Positions 37,885 through 46,620 of a stretch of DNA of 47,671 nt are shown here, in pieces. This DNA is from Burkholderiaceae bacterium (GTDB lineage Bacteria > Pseudomonadota > Gammaproteobacteria > Burkholderiales > Burkholderiaceae_B). The stretch covers positions 1 to 47,671 of the forward strand of contig SCSG01000002.1 in NCBI GenBank assembly GCA_004322135.1. The letters are read 5' to 3'. How positions within the stretch are numbered: the stretch's first letter is position 1; every line of letters begins with the position of its first letter. The notes beneath the pieces were generated by a model. The model did no database searches, was not told the origin of the DNA, and worked only from the letters and a program-made list of their open reading frames with translations. The position numbers were made by a program, and so were the translations under genes.

Positions 37885-37959
37885 AACTTTATTGGTCGCG
37901 ATGTTTGACAGCAACGTGACCCATACCGCGCGCCACATCGGGGAACCGCACTTTCAAGC

Positions 37960-37977
37960 CCCGGATGCGCATCCGGG
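37960..37977 (+). other. Perfect 18-bp palindrome between the oxygenase and binding-protein genes
   Basis: CCCGGATGCGCATCCGGG lies 77 bp after the monooxygenase stop and 80 bp before the binding-protein start. It could fold in RNA into a strong stem that stabilises or attenuates the transcript between the two genes, or act as a binding site. There is no T-tract after it, so it is not a typical terminator. Confidence 0.5.
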
Positions 37978-38057
37978 ACGACACTGAAGGAGGACTTGTT
38001 CGAAGCAGCACCAAGGACGCAGTCAAATCATAATCATTAGGAATGGGAGAGACACTG

Positions 38058-39101
38058 ATGCTTAATCGTACTATTCAACACAACACGCCAACAACAACAC
38101 TGCAGGGCAGCCGCTTTCGCAATGTCGTCGCTGCAGCGGCCATCGCAAGCGCGAGCTTGCTGGCCGTATTGCCGGGCACTTCGTGGGCAAGCGATGACGC
38201 TGCCAACAACGCGATTCGCGTGGCCATTGCGCCAACCACTACAGCACTTCCGGTAGTCGTCGCCGACAAAGAGGGGTACTTCAAAGAGGCCGGGCTGGAC
38301 GTGACATACAAGGTATCGAACGTGACCATCTCGGATCAGCTGGTGACCGTCGGACGTCAGTTTGACATTGCCATGGGCACTCAGCCGGCCCTTATCACGG
38401 CAACCCAGCAGGGTCTTCAGCTTGTACAAATTACCAGCGGGGCTCTAGACACCAAGGCAAACCCACAGGCCCACTTCGTCGTCGGTCCGGACAGCGGCAT
38501 CAAGTCCTACGCCGACTTCGCCGGCAAGCGCCTTGGCACCCTCAGCCTTACCGGAAACCTTCACTATGCCGTGCTCGCCAACGCGCTTGCCGCAGGCGTA
38601 AAACTCAACGACATAAACTGGGTAGTAGGCACAGTACCGCAAATGCCAGACCTGCTGAAGGCCAAGCGGGTAGCTGGCATCGAAGAGATCCAGCCTTTCT
38701 CGCGCTTTGCCATCGCCAATGGCGGAATCTCCATCAGCGATCCATTCCGCATTCTCGGAGACAAGGCGTTCCTTGGCGTATTTCTGGCAGACAAAGCCTG
38801 GGCCAATAGCCACGAGAGCCAGGTATTGAAGTTCAACAAGGCGCTTCAGAAAGCAGGCGTCTGGATCGAAAAAAACAAGGACAAGGCGCGCGCGCTCGTC
38901 GGCACGTACACGGGCGCACGTGGAAAGGTGCTGGCCGAAACGACCATCCCCAATTTCGAATTCCAGACGACAGCCAAAGAGGTCGAAACGGTGATGAAGC
39001 CTGACCTGACCACCTGGATCGCGCTTCTGAACAAGGTAACCGACCAGACCGTGAAAGTCACCGCAAGCGACATGCTGCCAAGCTGGGGTGGCGGGAAATA
39101 G
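38058..39101 (+). CDS. ABC transporter substrate-binding protein (NitT/TauT type)
   Basis: A 347-residue periplasmic binding protein of an aromatic/sulfonate/nitrate-type importer. The signal peptide runs to about residue 44 (cleavage near SWA-SDD). The mature protein has the NMT1-like pattern: IRVAIAPTTTALPVVVADKEGYFKEAGLDV, IAMGTQPALITA, and DFAGKRLGTLSLTGNLHYAVL. The start at 38058 follows GGGAG at 8 bp; an ATG at 38043 adds five residues. The transporter's ATPase and permeases are encoded downstream after two hydrolase genes. Confidence 0.9.
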   Translation: MLNRTIQHNTPTTTLQGSRFRNVVAAAAIASASLLAVLPGTSWASDDAANNAIRVAIAPTTTALPVVVADKEGYFKEAGLDVTYKVSNVTISDQLVTVGRQFDIAMGTQPALITATQQGLQLVQITSGALDTKANPQAHFVVGPDSGIKSYADFAGKRLGTLSLTGNLHYAVLANALAAGVKLNDINWVVGTVPQMPDLLKAKRVAGIEEIQPFSRFAIANGGISISDPFRILGDKAFLGVFLADKAWANSHESQVLKFNKALQKAGVWIEKNKDKARALVGTYTGARGKVLAETTIPNFEFQTTAKEVETVMKPDLTTWIALLNKVTDQTVKVTASDMLPSWGGGK

Positions 39102-39170
39102 CCTACCCAGCCTGACCGCTTACAGGGACACGCCACCTTTCGATCAACTTAACGCAAGTGGGAATACACA

Positions 39171-39893
39171 ATGGGCACACATGCGGATGCACTTATAGCG
39201 AAGTGGGGAAAGCATTTCCCCACCGACGATTTACTTGTCCTGGCCGAGGCTGGGTACGGCAAACAGATCGGGCTGGGAAAACGTCCCGCACTGCTCGTCG
39301 TCGATGCCACATACAGCTTCTGCGGGCACGAGCCGCTACCCATTTTCGAAGCGATTCATAAAAATCGACGATCGTGCGGCGCACTTGCCTGGGCGGCCAT
39401 GCCAAAAATGCAGCAATTGCTTGCCGGGGCACGCGCAGCAGGTATCCCTGTCTTGTTCAGTGCCATGCGCGACCCCGCCGACCCGGCCTACGAGCCGGGG
39501 TTGTGGGGCGCGAAAAATGTTCGTGGCGTCGAGGACGACGGCGGCAAGGCCGGAGGGGGGCGCGACAACGAAATAGTGGACGAGCTCAAGCCATTGCCCG
39601 GAGAAATCGTCATCGCCAAAGACAAAGCCAGCTTCTTCCACGGCACAGGGCTTATCGCGTCGCTGGTTGCCAAGAACGTCGACTCGCTGATCATCTGCGG
39701 CGGCACCACAAGTGGCTGCGTCTACGCGACGGCGCTCGATGGCTTCTCACACAACTACAAGACCGTCATCGCGGCGGATGCAAGCTTCGACCGTGTGCAA
39801 ATGCCTCATTGGGCCGCACTGGTCGATTTCGACATGAAGTATGGCGATGCGACACCAACGTCCGAAATCCTTGCCCAGCTTCGCACAAAATAA
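39171..39893 (+). CDS. Isochorismatase-fold cysteine hydrolase 1
   Basis: A 240-residue hydrolase with the Asp-Lys-Cys triad of the isochorismatase-like superfamily: D45 (LLVVDATYSF), K150 (VIAKDKASFF) and C183 (GGTTSGCVYA). These enzymes mostly hydrolyse amides, ureas or carbamates, as in N-carbamoylsarcosine and maleamate amidohydrolases. It also has the NRRSCGALAW segment found in that amidohydrolase subgroup. Its exact substrate is unknown. It is 69 bp after the binding-protein gene and 10 bp before a paralogue, in the same operon. Confidence 0.88.
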   Translation: MGTHADALIAKWGKHFPTDDLLVLAEAGYGKQIGLGKRPALLVVDATYSFCGHEPLPIFEAIHKNRRSCGALAWAAMPKMQQLLAGARAAGIPVLFSAMRDPADPAYEPGLWGAKNVRGVEDDGGKAGGGRDNEIVDELKPLPGEIVIAKDKASFFHGTGLIASLVAKNVDSLIICGGTTSGCVYATALDGFSHNYKTVIAADASFDRVQMPHWAALVDFDMKYGDATPTSEILAQLRTK

Positions 39894-39903
39894 GGAGTAG
39901 ACA

Positions 39904-40611
39904 ATGAATGATCATGTGGCGCCTACCATGGACTGGCGCACCGTGTTTCCTGAAGAAGACCGCAAGATCTACGAAGCGGCGCGTTTCGGCGGGCAGCTCG
40001 AATTCGGCCAGAACCCGGCGATCATGATAATCGACGTCGTCGATTCTTTCGCGGGCCCCAAAGGGCAGGGTATTTTTGATTCGATCAACCAATACAGGAC
40101 AAGCTGCGGCGAGGCTGGCGATGCCGCAATCAAGGTCATGGCCAACTTGCTGGCGATTGGCCGGTCCTTGCATGTGCCCATCGTGTATACGAAAGGCAGT
40201 GTGGTCGACAAATACTATGCCGGAGACTCAGTCAAAGGTACTAGGCCCGACGAAGTCGAGCGGATCTACGGCGCGCCAATAGTCGCCGCCATTGCGCCGA
40301 TCGACGGGGAATACGTGCTGGAAAAAACCAAAGCATCGGCATTTTTCGGCACACCAATGGCATCGTTCCTCCAGCGGCATCGAATCGATACGCTACTGAT
40401 CTGTGGAACATCCACGAGCGGATGCGTGCGGGCGTCAACCATCGACGCGTTTTCGCACGGCTATCAGGTATTTGTTCTGGAGGACGGCGTGTTCGATCGG
40501 TCGCCCATGTCCAACGCAGTGAATTTATACGAGATGAACCAGAAATACGCATCCGTCATCAACAGCAGCGACGCCATTGCTTATCTGCGAAAGTTGAAGG
40601 TGGCCGCCTGA
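39904..40611 (+). CDS. Isochorismatase-fold cysteine hydrolase 2
   Basis: A 235-residue paralogue of the preceding gene, with the same catalytic residues: D44 (MIIDVVDSF), K141 (LEKTKASAFFGT) and C174 (GTSTSGCVRAS). It also has the TSCGEAGDAA segment. The two proteins differ enough that they probably act on different intermediates or form a hetero-oligomer. AAGGAG lies 6 bp before the ATG. The stop overlaps the start of the ATPase gene as TGATG, so hydrolase and transporter production are coupled. Confidence 0.88.
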   Translation: MNDHVAPTMDWRTVFPEEDRKIYEAARFGGQLEFGQNPAIMIIDVVDSFAGPKGQGIFDSINQYRTSCGEAGDAAIKVMANLLAIGRSLHVPIVYTKGSVVDKYYAGDSVKGTRPDEVERIYGAPIVAAIAPIDGEYVLEKTKASAFFGTPMASFLQRHRIDTLLICGTSTSGCVRASTIDAFSHGYQVFVLEDGVFDRSPMSNAVNLYEMNQKYASVINSSDAIAYLRKLKVAA

Positions 40612-41408
40612 TGAGTGTCCACTCCGGAACGCCCAGGGGGGTATCCATCACCTGCCGGAACCTGGCAATAGACGTTGAAACCGACACAGGTACCCGGCGC
40701 ATTGTCGAAGGGCTTGATCTTCACATCGACCCGCTTGAGTTCGTGTGCGTGCTCGGTGGGTCGGGCGTGGGCAAGACCACGGTACTTCGCGCGCTTGGCG
40801 GGCTCATTCCACCGGCACCTGGCTCCGTACTGGAGTTCGACGGGCAACCTGTCAACGGGCCCTCGCCCAAATGCGTGATCGTGTTTCAGAACTACACGGG
40901 CTCGCTGCTTCCCTGGCGGACCGTCCTGGCAAATGTCGAACTCCCGCTCGAACGCACGGTGCGGAACAAGGCCGAACGCCGCGAACGCGCCATGGAAGCT
41001 TTGCGGCTGGTTGACCTTGACAAGCGATGCACCGCCCACCCTGCCCAGCTTTCAGGAGGAATGCAGCAGCGCGTTCAAATAGCGCGTGCGCTGGTGATGG
41101 AACCACCCGTGCTTCTCATGGATGAACCATTCGGCGCACTGGACGCCATGACCCGGGAATCCCTGCAGGATGCATTGCTCGACATACACCGCGCGGCAGG
41201 AACCACCATTGTCTTCATCACGCACGATATCGACGAGGCGGCCTATCTGGGCAGTCGTCAGGTAGTCCTCGCCGGGTCCCCTTCCAAGGTCGCCTTCGAT
41301 TTCAAAAGCCCCTTGGGCACGGATCGCGAGCAGATCAAGACCAAATCCTCCGCCGAATACCTGACACTTCGGCAACAGCTTTACGCCGCCGTCCGGGGAG
41401 AGCACTAG
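40611..41408 (+). CDS. ABC importer ATP-binding protein (SsuB/TauB-like)
   Basis: A 265-residue ATPase powering import through the two permeases. Walker A is GGSGVGKTT (about 49-57), the Q-loop is in FQNYTGSLLPWRT, the signature is LSGGMQQR, Walker B is VLLMDEP and the switch histidine is in VFITHDIDEA. The start at 40611 overlaps the preceding stop; a much longer in-frame extension upstream lies inside the hydrolase and is not real. It resembles transporters for nitrate, taurine, aliphatic sulfonates or aromatic acids. Confidence 0.93.
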   Translation: MSVHSGTPRGVSITCRNLAIDVETDTGTRRIVEGLDLHIDPLEFVCVLGGSGVGKTTVLRALGGLIPPAPGSVLEFDGQPVNGPSPKCVIVFQNYTGSLLPWRTVLANVELPLERTVRNKAERRERAMEALRLVDLDKRCTAHPAQLSGGMQQRVQIARALVMEPPVLLMDEPFGALDAMTRESLQDALLDIHRAAGTTIVFITHDIDEAAYLGSRQVVLAGSPSKVAFDFKSPLGTDREQIKTKSSAEYLTLRQQLYAAVRGEH

Positions 41409-42232
41409 TGGCCAACCTTCGCCGAGCGCAGGATTCAAAATCAGGCGTGCCTGCGGCCCCGCAGAGACGGCGCAGGCGGCATGCGATCAATTTCGAAGGG
41501 CTGGGGTTCATCGTATTCCTTGCCGTGTTGTGGCAGATTCTGCACTACACCATTTTCGCGTCGATCGACAACATCGCGTCCACCACCGAAACGCTTTCTT
41601 CTGTCGTCAGCCTCGCAATTGCCGGCCCGCTACTGCCCCAGATATGGCACACGCTCTCGATTACCCTGATCGGATGGGCCGCCGCCGTTCTGGCTGGTGC
41701 AGCGCTGGGAATATGGCTCGGGCTATCGCACACAACGTGGCGATATTCCATGGCCAGCGTCGAAGCCCTGCGCTCCATCCCTTCCATTGCGTTTGTGCCG
41801 CTGGCAATTCTCGTTTTCGGATTCTCCGGAACCATGGAATTCGTCATCGTGGTCTATGTCTGTATCTGGCCCGTGCTCATCGCCGCGATAAATGGTATTC
41901 GCAATGTCTCGGCCGGCCTTATCGACACGGCTCAAACCCTGAATCTGGGCAGATGGCATACCATCCGCAGCATCATCCTGCCCGCCTCGGCGTCGCAGAT
42001 AATAGTCGGAATGAGAATCTCGCTTGCCCTGGCCATAGCGCTATCGATCATCGCCGAGATGCTGGGAAACCCTGAAGGGCTGGGCTTTGGCATCGTGTTC
42101 GTCCAGCGTGCCTTTCGGCCAGGTGACGTCTTCGCTTACCTGCTGGTGGCGGGCGTCATCGGCTGGCTGCTCAACGCATTGTTCACCATTATCGTGCGTC
42201 GATTCTTCCCTGGTTTTGCGGGGTCCTTATGA
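41408..42232 (+). CDS. ABC importer permease 1 (GTG start)
   Basis: A 274-residue inner-membrane permease of the SsuC/TauC type, with about six membrane helices. The EAA-like loop that couples to the ATPase is DTAQTLNLGRWHTIRSIILPASASQI. GTG at 41408 overlaps the ATPase stop (TAGTG). A paralogous permease follows directly, so the channel is probably a heterodimer, unlike most SsuC/TauC systems that use a single permease gene. Confidence 0.9.
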   Translation: MANLRRAQDSKSGVPAAPQRRRRRHAINFEGLGFIVFLAVLWQILHYTIFASIDNIASTTETLSSVVSLAIAGPLLPQIWHTLSITLIGWAAAVLAGAALGIWLGLSHTTWRYSMASVEALRSIPSIAFVPLAILVFGFSGTMEFVIVVYVCIWPVLIAAINGIRNVSAGLIDTAQTLNLGRWHTIRSIILPASASQIIVGMRISLALAIALSIIAEMLGNPEGLGFGIVFVQRAFRPGDVFAYLLVAGVIGWLLNALFTIIVRRFFPGFAGSL

Positions 42233-43005
42233 GCGCCACACGTAGCCGTCACATACCGGGCAAATCCGCATCGCCGCCACTTCGCGGCCTTATCCCACTT
42301 GCCGTTCTGCTTGTCGTTTGGCAGCTGATTGCCACGTACAACTACTCGCCGTTCTTCCCGCCGCCAAGCAGATGGTGGGACGCACTCACTGTCCTTGCCG
42401 CCAAAGGCGTGTTGGTTCCAGCCATTGCGACAACCGTCACGACATTCCTGATTGCACTTGTCATCGCCTCGCTGCTCGGCGTAATACTCGGCTTCCTGGT
42501 TGGAAGCACGGCTCGTGCAGACCGACTGCTTGGCCCATCATTCGAATTCGCGCGGGCAACGCCTGCGGGGGCGCTGGTGCCGGTTGCCGTGCTCGTCATA
42601 GGCTATACGCTTTCCATGACGCTGACGGTTGTCGTATTCGCGGCAATTTGGCCAGTTATCCTTGCCACGCGCGCCGCCGCCAAGACGATCCGCATCGAAC
42701 GGCTCGAGGCAGCCAAAATCATGGAGCTGGGGCGATTCGACACGTTTCGCAAGGTGACACTGCCGTCACTCATGCCAAACATACTGCTCGGCATTCAACT
42801 GGCAGCCCCGCTGGCGCTGATTATTGTGCTGGTCGTCGAAACCATTACCCAGGTCAGTGGCATCGGCAAACAACTTGGGCTGGCGCAACAAGGCTTCCAG
42901 AGTGCCGCAGCCTTCGGGCTGGTCGCCGTCACGGGCATCATCGGTTTGATCGTCAACCTCGGCGTGTCGTGGCTCGGACGCCTCACACGTCATTATGAAG
43001 CATAG
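42229..43005 (+). CDS. ABC importer permease 2
   Basis: A 258-residue permease of the same family as permease 1, with six predicted helices and the EAA-like loop LEAAKIMELGRFDTFRKVTLPSLMPNI. The start overlaps the permease 1 stop as ATGA. It is 13 bp upstream of the UbiD gene. Together with the ATPase and the secreted binding protein it completes a four-component importer. Confidence 0.9.
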   Translation: MSATRSRHIPGKSASPPLRGLIPLAVLLVVWQLIATYNYSPFFPPPSRWWDALTVLAAKGVLVPAIATTVTTFLIALVIASLLGVILGFLVGSTARADRLLGPSFEFARATPAGALVPVAVLVIGYTLSMTLTVVVFAAIWPVILATRAAAKTIRIERLEAAKIMELGRFDTFRKVTLPSLMPNILLGIQLAAPLALIIVLVVETITQVSGIGKQLGLAQQGFQSAAAFGLVAVTGIIGLIVNLGVSWLGRLTRHYEA

Positions 43006-43018
43006 AAGAGGCAGGACT

Positions 43019-44590
43019 ATGAGCTATCCTTACAACGACTTTCGCCAGTATCTGCACTCACTCGAGGAAGCCGGGTTGCTGATTCGGGTAAAGGAAGAGA
43101 TCAACAAAGATACCGAACTGGTTCCGCTGGTGCGCCTGCAGTTTCGCGGCTTACCCGAGGACCAGCGCAAGGCGTTCTACTTCGAGAACGTGACGGACAG
43201 CCGCGGGCGGCACTTTCCGGGAGGCGTTGCCATCGCCACCTTCGCAGCGTCGCGCAGCGTCTACGCCCATGCGCTGGCCGCCAACCTCGACCAGCTTGGA
43301 GCCGTCTGGCAACGAGCCCTTGGCGCCCCCATAGAGCCCGTCCTGCGGGAAACCGGGCCATGCAAGGAAGTCATCCTGCGCGACACCGAACTGGAAACAA
43401 GTGGTGGCGTCGACGCTTTCCCTCATCCCATTTCGACACCGGGCTTTGACAACGCCCCCTATCTGACTTCTCCGTACTGGGTCACGCGTGATCCCGAAAC
43501 TGGCAGCTACAACGTAGGAACCTATCGCGGCATGATCAAAGGCCCGCGCCTGGTCGGCCTGCAGATGGACACGCCCAACCAGCACATCGCGATTCACCTC
43601 AGAAAAGCAAAGCTCCTGGGCCGCAAGCTCGAGGTGGCCATCGTCCTGGGAGCTGTGCCAGCGGTAGGGCTTGCCAGCGTCCAAAAAGTGCCGTTTGGCG
43701 TCAGCGAGTACGGTGTCGCCGGCGGCCTCATGGGCCAACCGCTTGATGTCGTCAATTGCGAAACCGTCGATCTCCAGGTCCCGGCAACGTCCGAGATCAT
43801 CATCGAAGGGGTGATAGACCCCACCCACCTCGAACCGGAAGGGCCGTTCGGCGAGGCAAGCGGCTACATGGGAGGCCGCACCACGTCTCCGGTCGTCGAA
43901 ATCACGGCCATCACGCACCGCAAGGACCCGCTTGTCCAGGCCTTCATCAGCGAGTTTCCACCAAGCGAATCCACGCTTATGCGCAAGATCGGTTTCGAAA
44001 ACCTGTATCAGAGATTCCTCAGGGATTCATGCAACCTTTCTTCGGTCGTGGATGTGACGTTCTACGAGATGGCCACATGCAACATGATGTTTGTCATACG
44101 CATGCGCAATCCGTCTCCCGGCCAAGCCTGGCAGGCTCTGTACGCCGCGTCTGGCTATGAGGCGTCAATGGGAAAATACATCATTGCCGTCGACGAAGAT
44201 ATCGACCCTTCGGATTTCGGCGCCATCGTGTGGGCACTCAGCTTCCGCACGCAGCCGGCAAGCGACGTACGGCTCATCACAGGCAAATTGCCCCGACTCG
44301 ACCCTTCCATGCCGCTGGAGCCTGGGCAGACGGCAACCGCCTCCGCTTCGGCATTGCTTATCGACGCAACCCGTCCAAGAGATTACCCACCCACATCGCT
44401 TCCCGCCACAGAATACATGCAAGCCGCCCTGAAGCGCTGGGAGCGGCTCGGCCTTCCGCCACTCCATATCAACGAGCCACTTGCGGGCTACGAGCTGGGC
44501 GAATGGACGAATGAAAACCGCGAGGAAGCGGCACTGGCTGTTTTAGGACGCTACCTGGAGACAGGTGCGCGCCTGCATGGCCGTGGATAG
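43019..44590 (+). CDS. UbiD family (prFMN-dependent) decarboxylase
   Basis: A 523-residue member of the UbiD family, which reversibly decarboxylates (hetero)aromatic or alpha,beta-unsaturated acids using prenylated FMN. The conserved acidic pair of the active site is E274 and E279 in PEGPFGEASGY, and the NVGTYR segment (165-170) supplies the conserved arginine. Length and order match the family. The prFMN-making partner UbiX is not encoded in the window, so cofactor must come from elsewhere. AGAGGCAGG precedes the ATG at 43019. The gene is the sole decarboxylase of this cluster; the substrate is unknown. Confidence 0.9.
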   Translation: MSYPYNDFRQYLHSLEEAGLLIRVKEEINKDTELVPLVRLQFRGLPEDQRKAFYFENVTDSRGRHFPGGVAIATFAASRSVYAHALAANLDQLGAVWQRALGAPIEPVLRETGPCKEVILRDTELETSGGVDAFPHPISTPGFDNAPYLTSPYWVTRDPETGSYNVGTYRGMIKGPRLVGLQMDTPNQHIAIHLRKAKLLGRKLEVAIVLGAVPAVGLASVQKVPFGVSEYGVAGGLMGQPLDVVNCETVDLQVPATSEIIIEGVIDPTHLEPEGPFGEASGYMGGRTTSPVVEITAITHRKDPLVQAFISEFPPSESTLMRKIGFENLYQRFLRDSCNLSSVVDVTFYEMATCNMMFVIRMRNPSPGQAWQALYAASGYEASMGKYIIAVDEDIDPSDFGAIVWALSFRTQPASDVRLITGKLPRLDPSMPLEPGQTATASASALLIDATRPRDYPPTSLPATEYMQAALKRWERLGLPPLHINEPLAGYELGEWTNENREEAALAVLGRYLETGARLHGRG

Positions 44591-44652
44591 TCCACGGCCC
44601 AGAGTCTGGCTCAATCAAGCAAGGCTAACCCACACAAAAAACGAAGGCAATC

Positions 44653-45933
44653 ATGAATACGTCAGTAAAAAGTGGCGGCTTATGGAACGATAACAAACGG
44701 TGGCTTCTGGGATTCATCCTCCTCGTAGCCGTGACATGCGCGTTTTTCGACCGCATCAATGTTGCGGTGTTATTCACGGATAAAGAGTTTCTGTCCACGT
44801 TCGGCCTGGTGGGACAACCCGCCAAGGCAGGGCTGCTGATGTCGGCATTCCTGCTGGCATATGGCATTTCGTCTACCTTCATCAGTTTCGTCGGCGACTC
44901 CAAATTCGGCGCACGGAAAACCTTCATCACGATTACCGTCGCGTGGTCTGTTCTGATGATCCTCATGGGCATGCCAACCAGTTTCATGCTGCTCATCGTG
45001 CTTCGAATCATTCTGGGCGTTTCCGAGGGTCCGCAGTTTTCCATCAGTGCAAAGCTCGTCTCGCGCTGGTTCCCGAAACACGAACACGCCAGAGCCAATG
45101 CGCTCTGGGCGGTCGGCAGCCCCATCGGCGCCGCCATCGGCTTTCCGTTCGTCGTGTACCTGGACGCCACGTTCGGCTGGCGCAGCACCTTCTATGTGTT
45201 GGGCGCCATCACGCTGCTCATCGTCTTGCCGCTGATACTCAAGTTCGTTCACGATCAACCGGAACCACGCCTGGGCGTCTCGCAAAAAGAGATCGACTAC
45301 ATCAACGCGTCGGACCCCAATGCCGTAACGGATTCGCAAAATGCAACCGGCCCCAGCGCCAGCTTCGTGCGCGACCTCAACTTCTGGCTGGTCACGCTGT
45401 GTTTCGTCTGCTACCTGGGTCTGATCTGGGGGTTCAACAGCTGGCTTCCAAGCTACTTCAAGATTGCCCGCCACCTGGACGTGCGGGACATGGGGTTCTT
45501 CTCGTCCCTGTCGTTCTTCATGATGTTCCTGGGTGAAATACTGGGGTCGAGCTTCTCGGACTGGCTCGGCCGGCGAGCGATCGTCATGTTCGCCGCTCAA
45601 TTGCTCATGGCGGTGGCCCTGGGCCTGGCGTTGATCTCAAGCAACGACATGTTCAGCGTCTTTGCGATTGTCGTCAGCCTGTTCTTCCTTGGATGCACCG
45701 TTCCGACTTCGTTCGCCCTGCTGCTCAGGATTCTTCCCAAAAGCACGTCATCGACAGGGTTCGGCGTATGCAACGGCATCGGAAACATTGCCAGCTCGGC
45801 CGTTCCGTTCCTGGTGGGCCTCAGCGTCAAAGAGTCAGGCAGTTACAATGTAGGCTTTTCGATCCTCGTCATACTGGCTGTCATAGGCGCATTATCCATG
45901 GTGCCAATCCTTGCAAGAAGGCGTGGTCTTTAA
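44653..45933 (+). CDS. MFS transporter, anion:cation symporter-like
   Basis: A 426-residue major facilitator with 12 predicted helices. The N-terminal CAFFDRINVAVLFTDKEF and AGLLMSAFLLAYGISSTFIS, and the RIILGVSEGPQFSISAKLVSRWFPKHEHARANAL segment, match the ACS family that imports organic acids such as hexuronates and aromatic acids. It may import a related substrate or export a product. It follows ubiD by 62 bp, with a GAAGG site before the ATG. Confidence 0.9.
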   Translation: MNTSVKSGGLWNDNKRWLLGFILLVAVTCAFFDRINVAVLFTDKEFLSTFGLVGQPAKAGLLMSAFLLAYGISSTFISFVGDSKFGARKTFITITVAWSVLMILMGMPTSFMLLIVLRIILGVSEGPQFSISAKLVSRWFPKHEHARANALWAVGSPIGAAIGFPFVVYLDATFGWRSTFYVLGAITLLIVLPLILKFVHDQPEPRLGVSQKEIDYINASDPNAVTDSQNATGPSASFVRDLNFWLVTLCFVCYLGLIWGFNSWLPSYFKIARHLDVRDMGFFSSLSFFMMFLGEILGSSFSDWLGRRAIVMFAAQLLMAVALGLALISSNDMFSVFAIVVSLFFLGCTVPTSFALLLRILPKSTSSTGFGVCNGIGNIASSAVPFLVGLSVKESGSYNVGFSILVILAVIGALSMVPILARRRGL

Positions 45934-46023
45934 CGTTCATCTGGGATCAAACCTATGTCGCGCGGCATTCCCGAGAACCGCAACTTTCTGGAGCGTGGTG
46001 AATGGCAGGTCAGGAGAGAGTCG

Positions 46024-46518
46024 ATGGATGATGTGTTCGAGGACCTGCGCCGGAACAAGGAAGCCATGCACTTGATCCGGCGCACGGACGACAAGCATCG
46101 TTACTTCAAGAGTATCGCAAACACGCGCTACGCCTTGAGAAAAGTGTTCCGGATAATCGAAGAACAAGCTCGAGGCTTCGGCCTGGAGCCACTGGAACAC
46201 CAGCTATTGTTGCAGGTTTACGGAAGTGCGAACAAGCGTCTGAAAATAAAAGACCTGGCGGCCAGACTGGATATATCGCCGGGGTTCGCCTCGACGCTGG
46301 TCCGCACACTGATCGACCGCGGCTTTGTAGTTCGATCACATAGTGACGATGACCAGCGTGTCAGCTTCATAAGCCTGGCGGACAGCAGTGTCAAGACACT
46401 GTACGACATAGACAAGAAAGTCGAATTGAAGATCGAGAGTTTCACCAGTGACCTAAGCGTCGACGAACGCAGAGAAATCATATTCGTAATGATGTTTTAC
46501 GTGGGTGCGATTAGCTAG
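46024..46518 (+). CDS. MarR family transcriptional regulator of the catabolic cluster
   Basis: A 164-residue winged-helix regulator. LEPLEHQLLLQVYG begins the DNA-binding domain, KIKDLAARLDISPGFASTLVRTLIDRGFV contains the recognition helix, and RSHSDDDQRVSFISLAD forms the wing. The ATG at 46024 follows AGGAGAG at ideal spacing; an alternative ATG at 45955 would add 23 residues behind a weaker site. MarR proteins in such clusters respond to the aromatic substrate or its CoA ester. The palindrome at 35724-35750 is a candidate target. Confidence 0.88.
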   Translation: MDDVFEDLRRNKEAMHLIRRTDDKHRYFKSIANTRYALRKVFRIIEEQARGFGLEPLEHQLLLQVYGSANKRLKIKDLAARLDISPGFASTLVRTLIDRGFVVRSHSDDDQRVSFISLADSSVKTLYDIDKKVELKIESFTSDLSVDERREIIFVMMFYVGAIS

Positions 46519-46620
46519 GGTTCCGTTTGTTCGCTTCGAATCTCCGGCTCCAGTGCCTGACAAGGCCAGAGTCCCTGATTTCGATCTGATCGGATATTTT
46601 TAACAGTATCGAGGAGTACC

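Noticed and set aside
40422-40610. N-terminal extension of the ABC ATPase
   Set aside because: The frame stays open inside the upstream hydrolase gene, but the TGATG coupling and normal ATPase N-terminus support the start at 40611.
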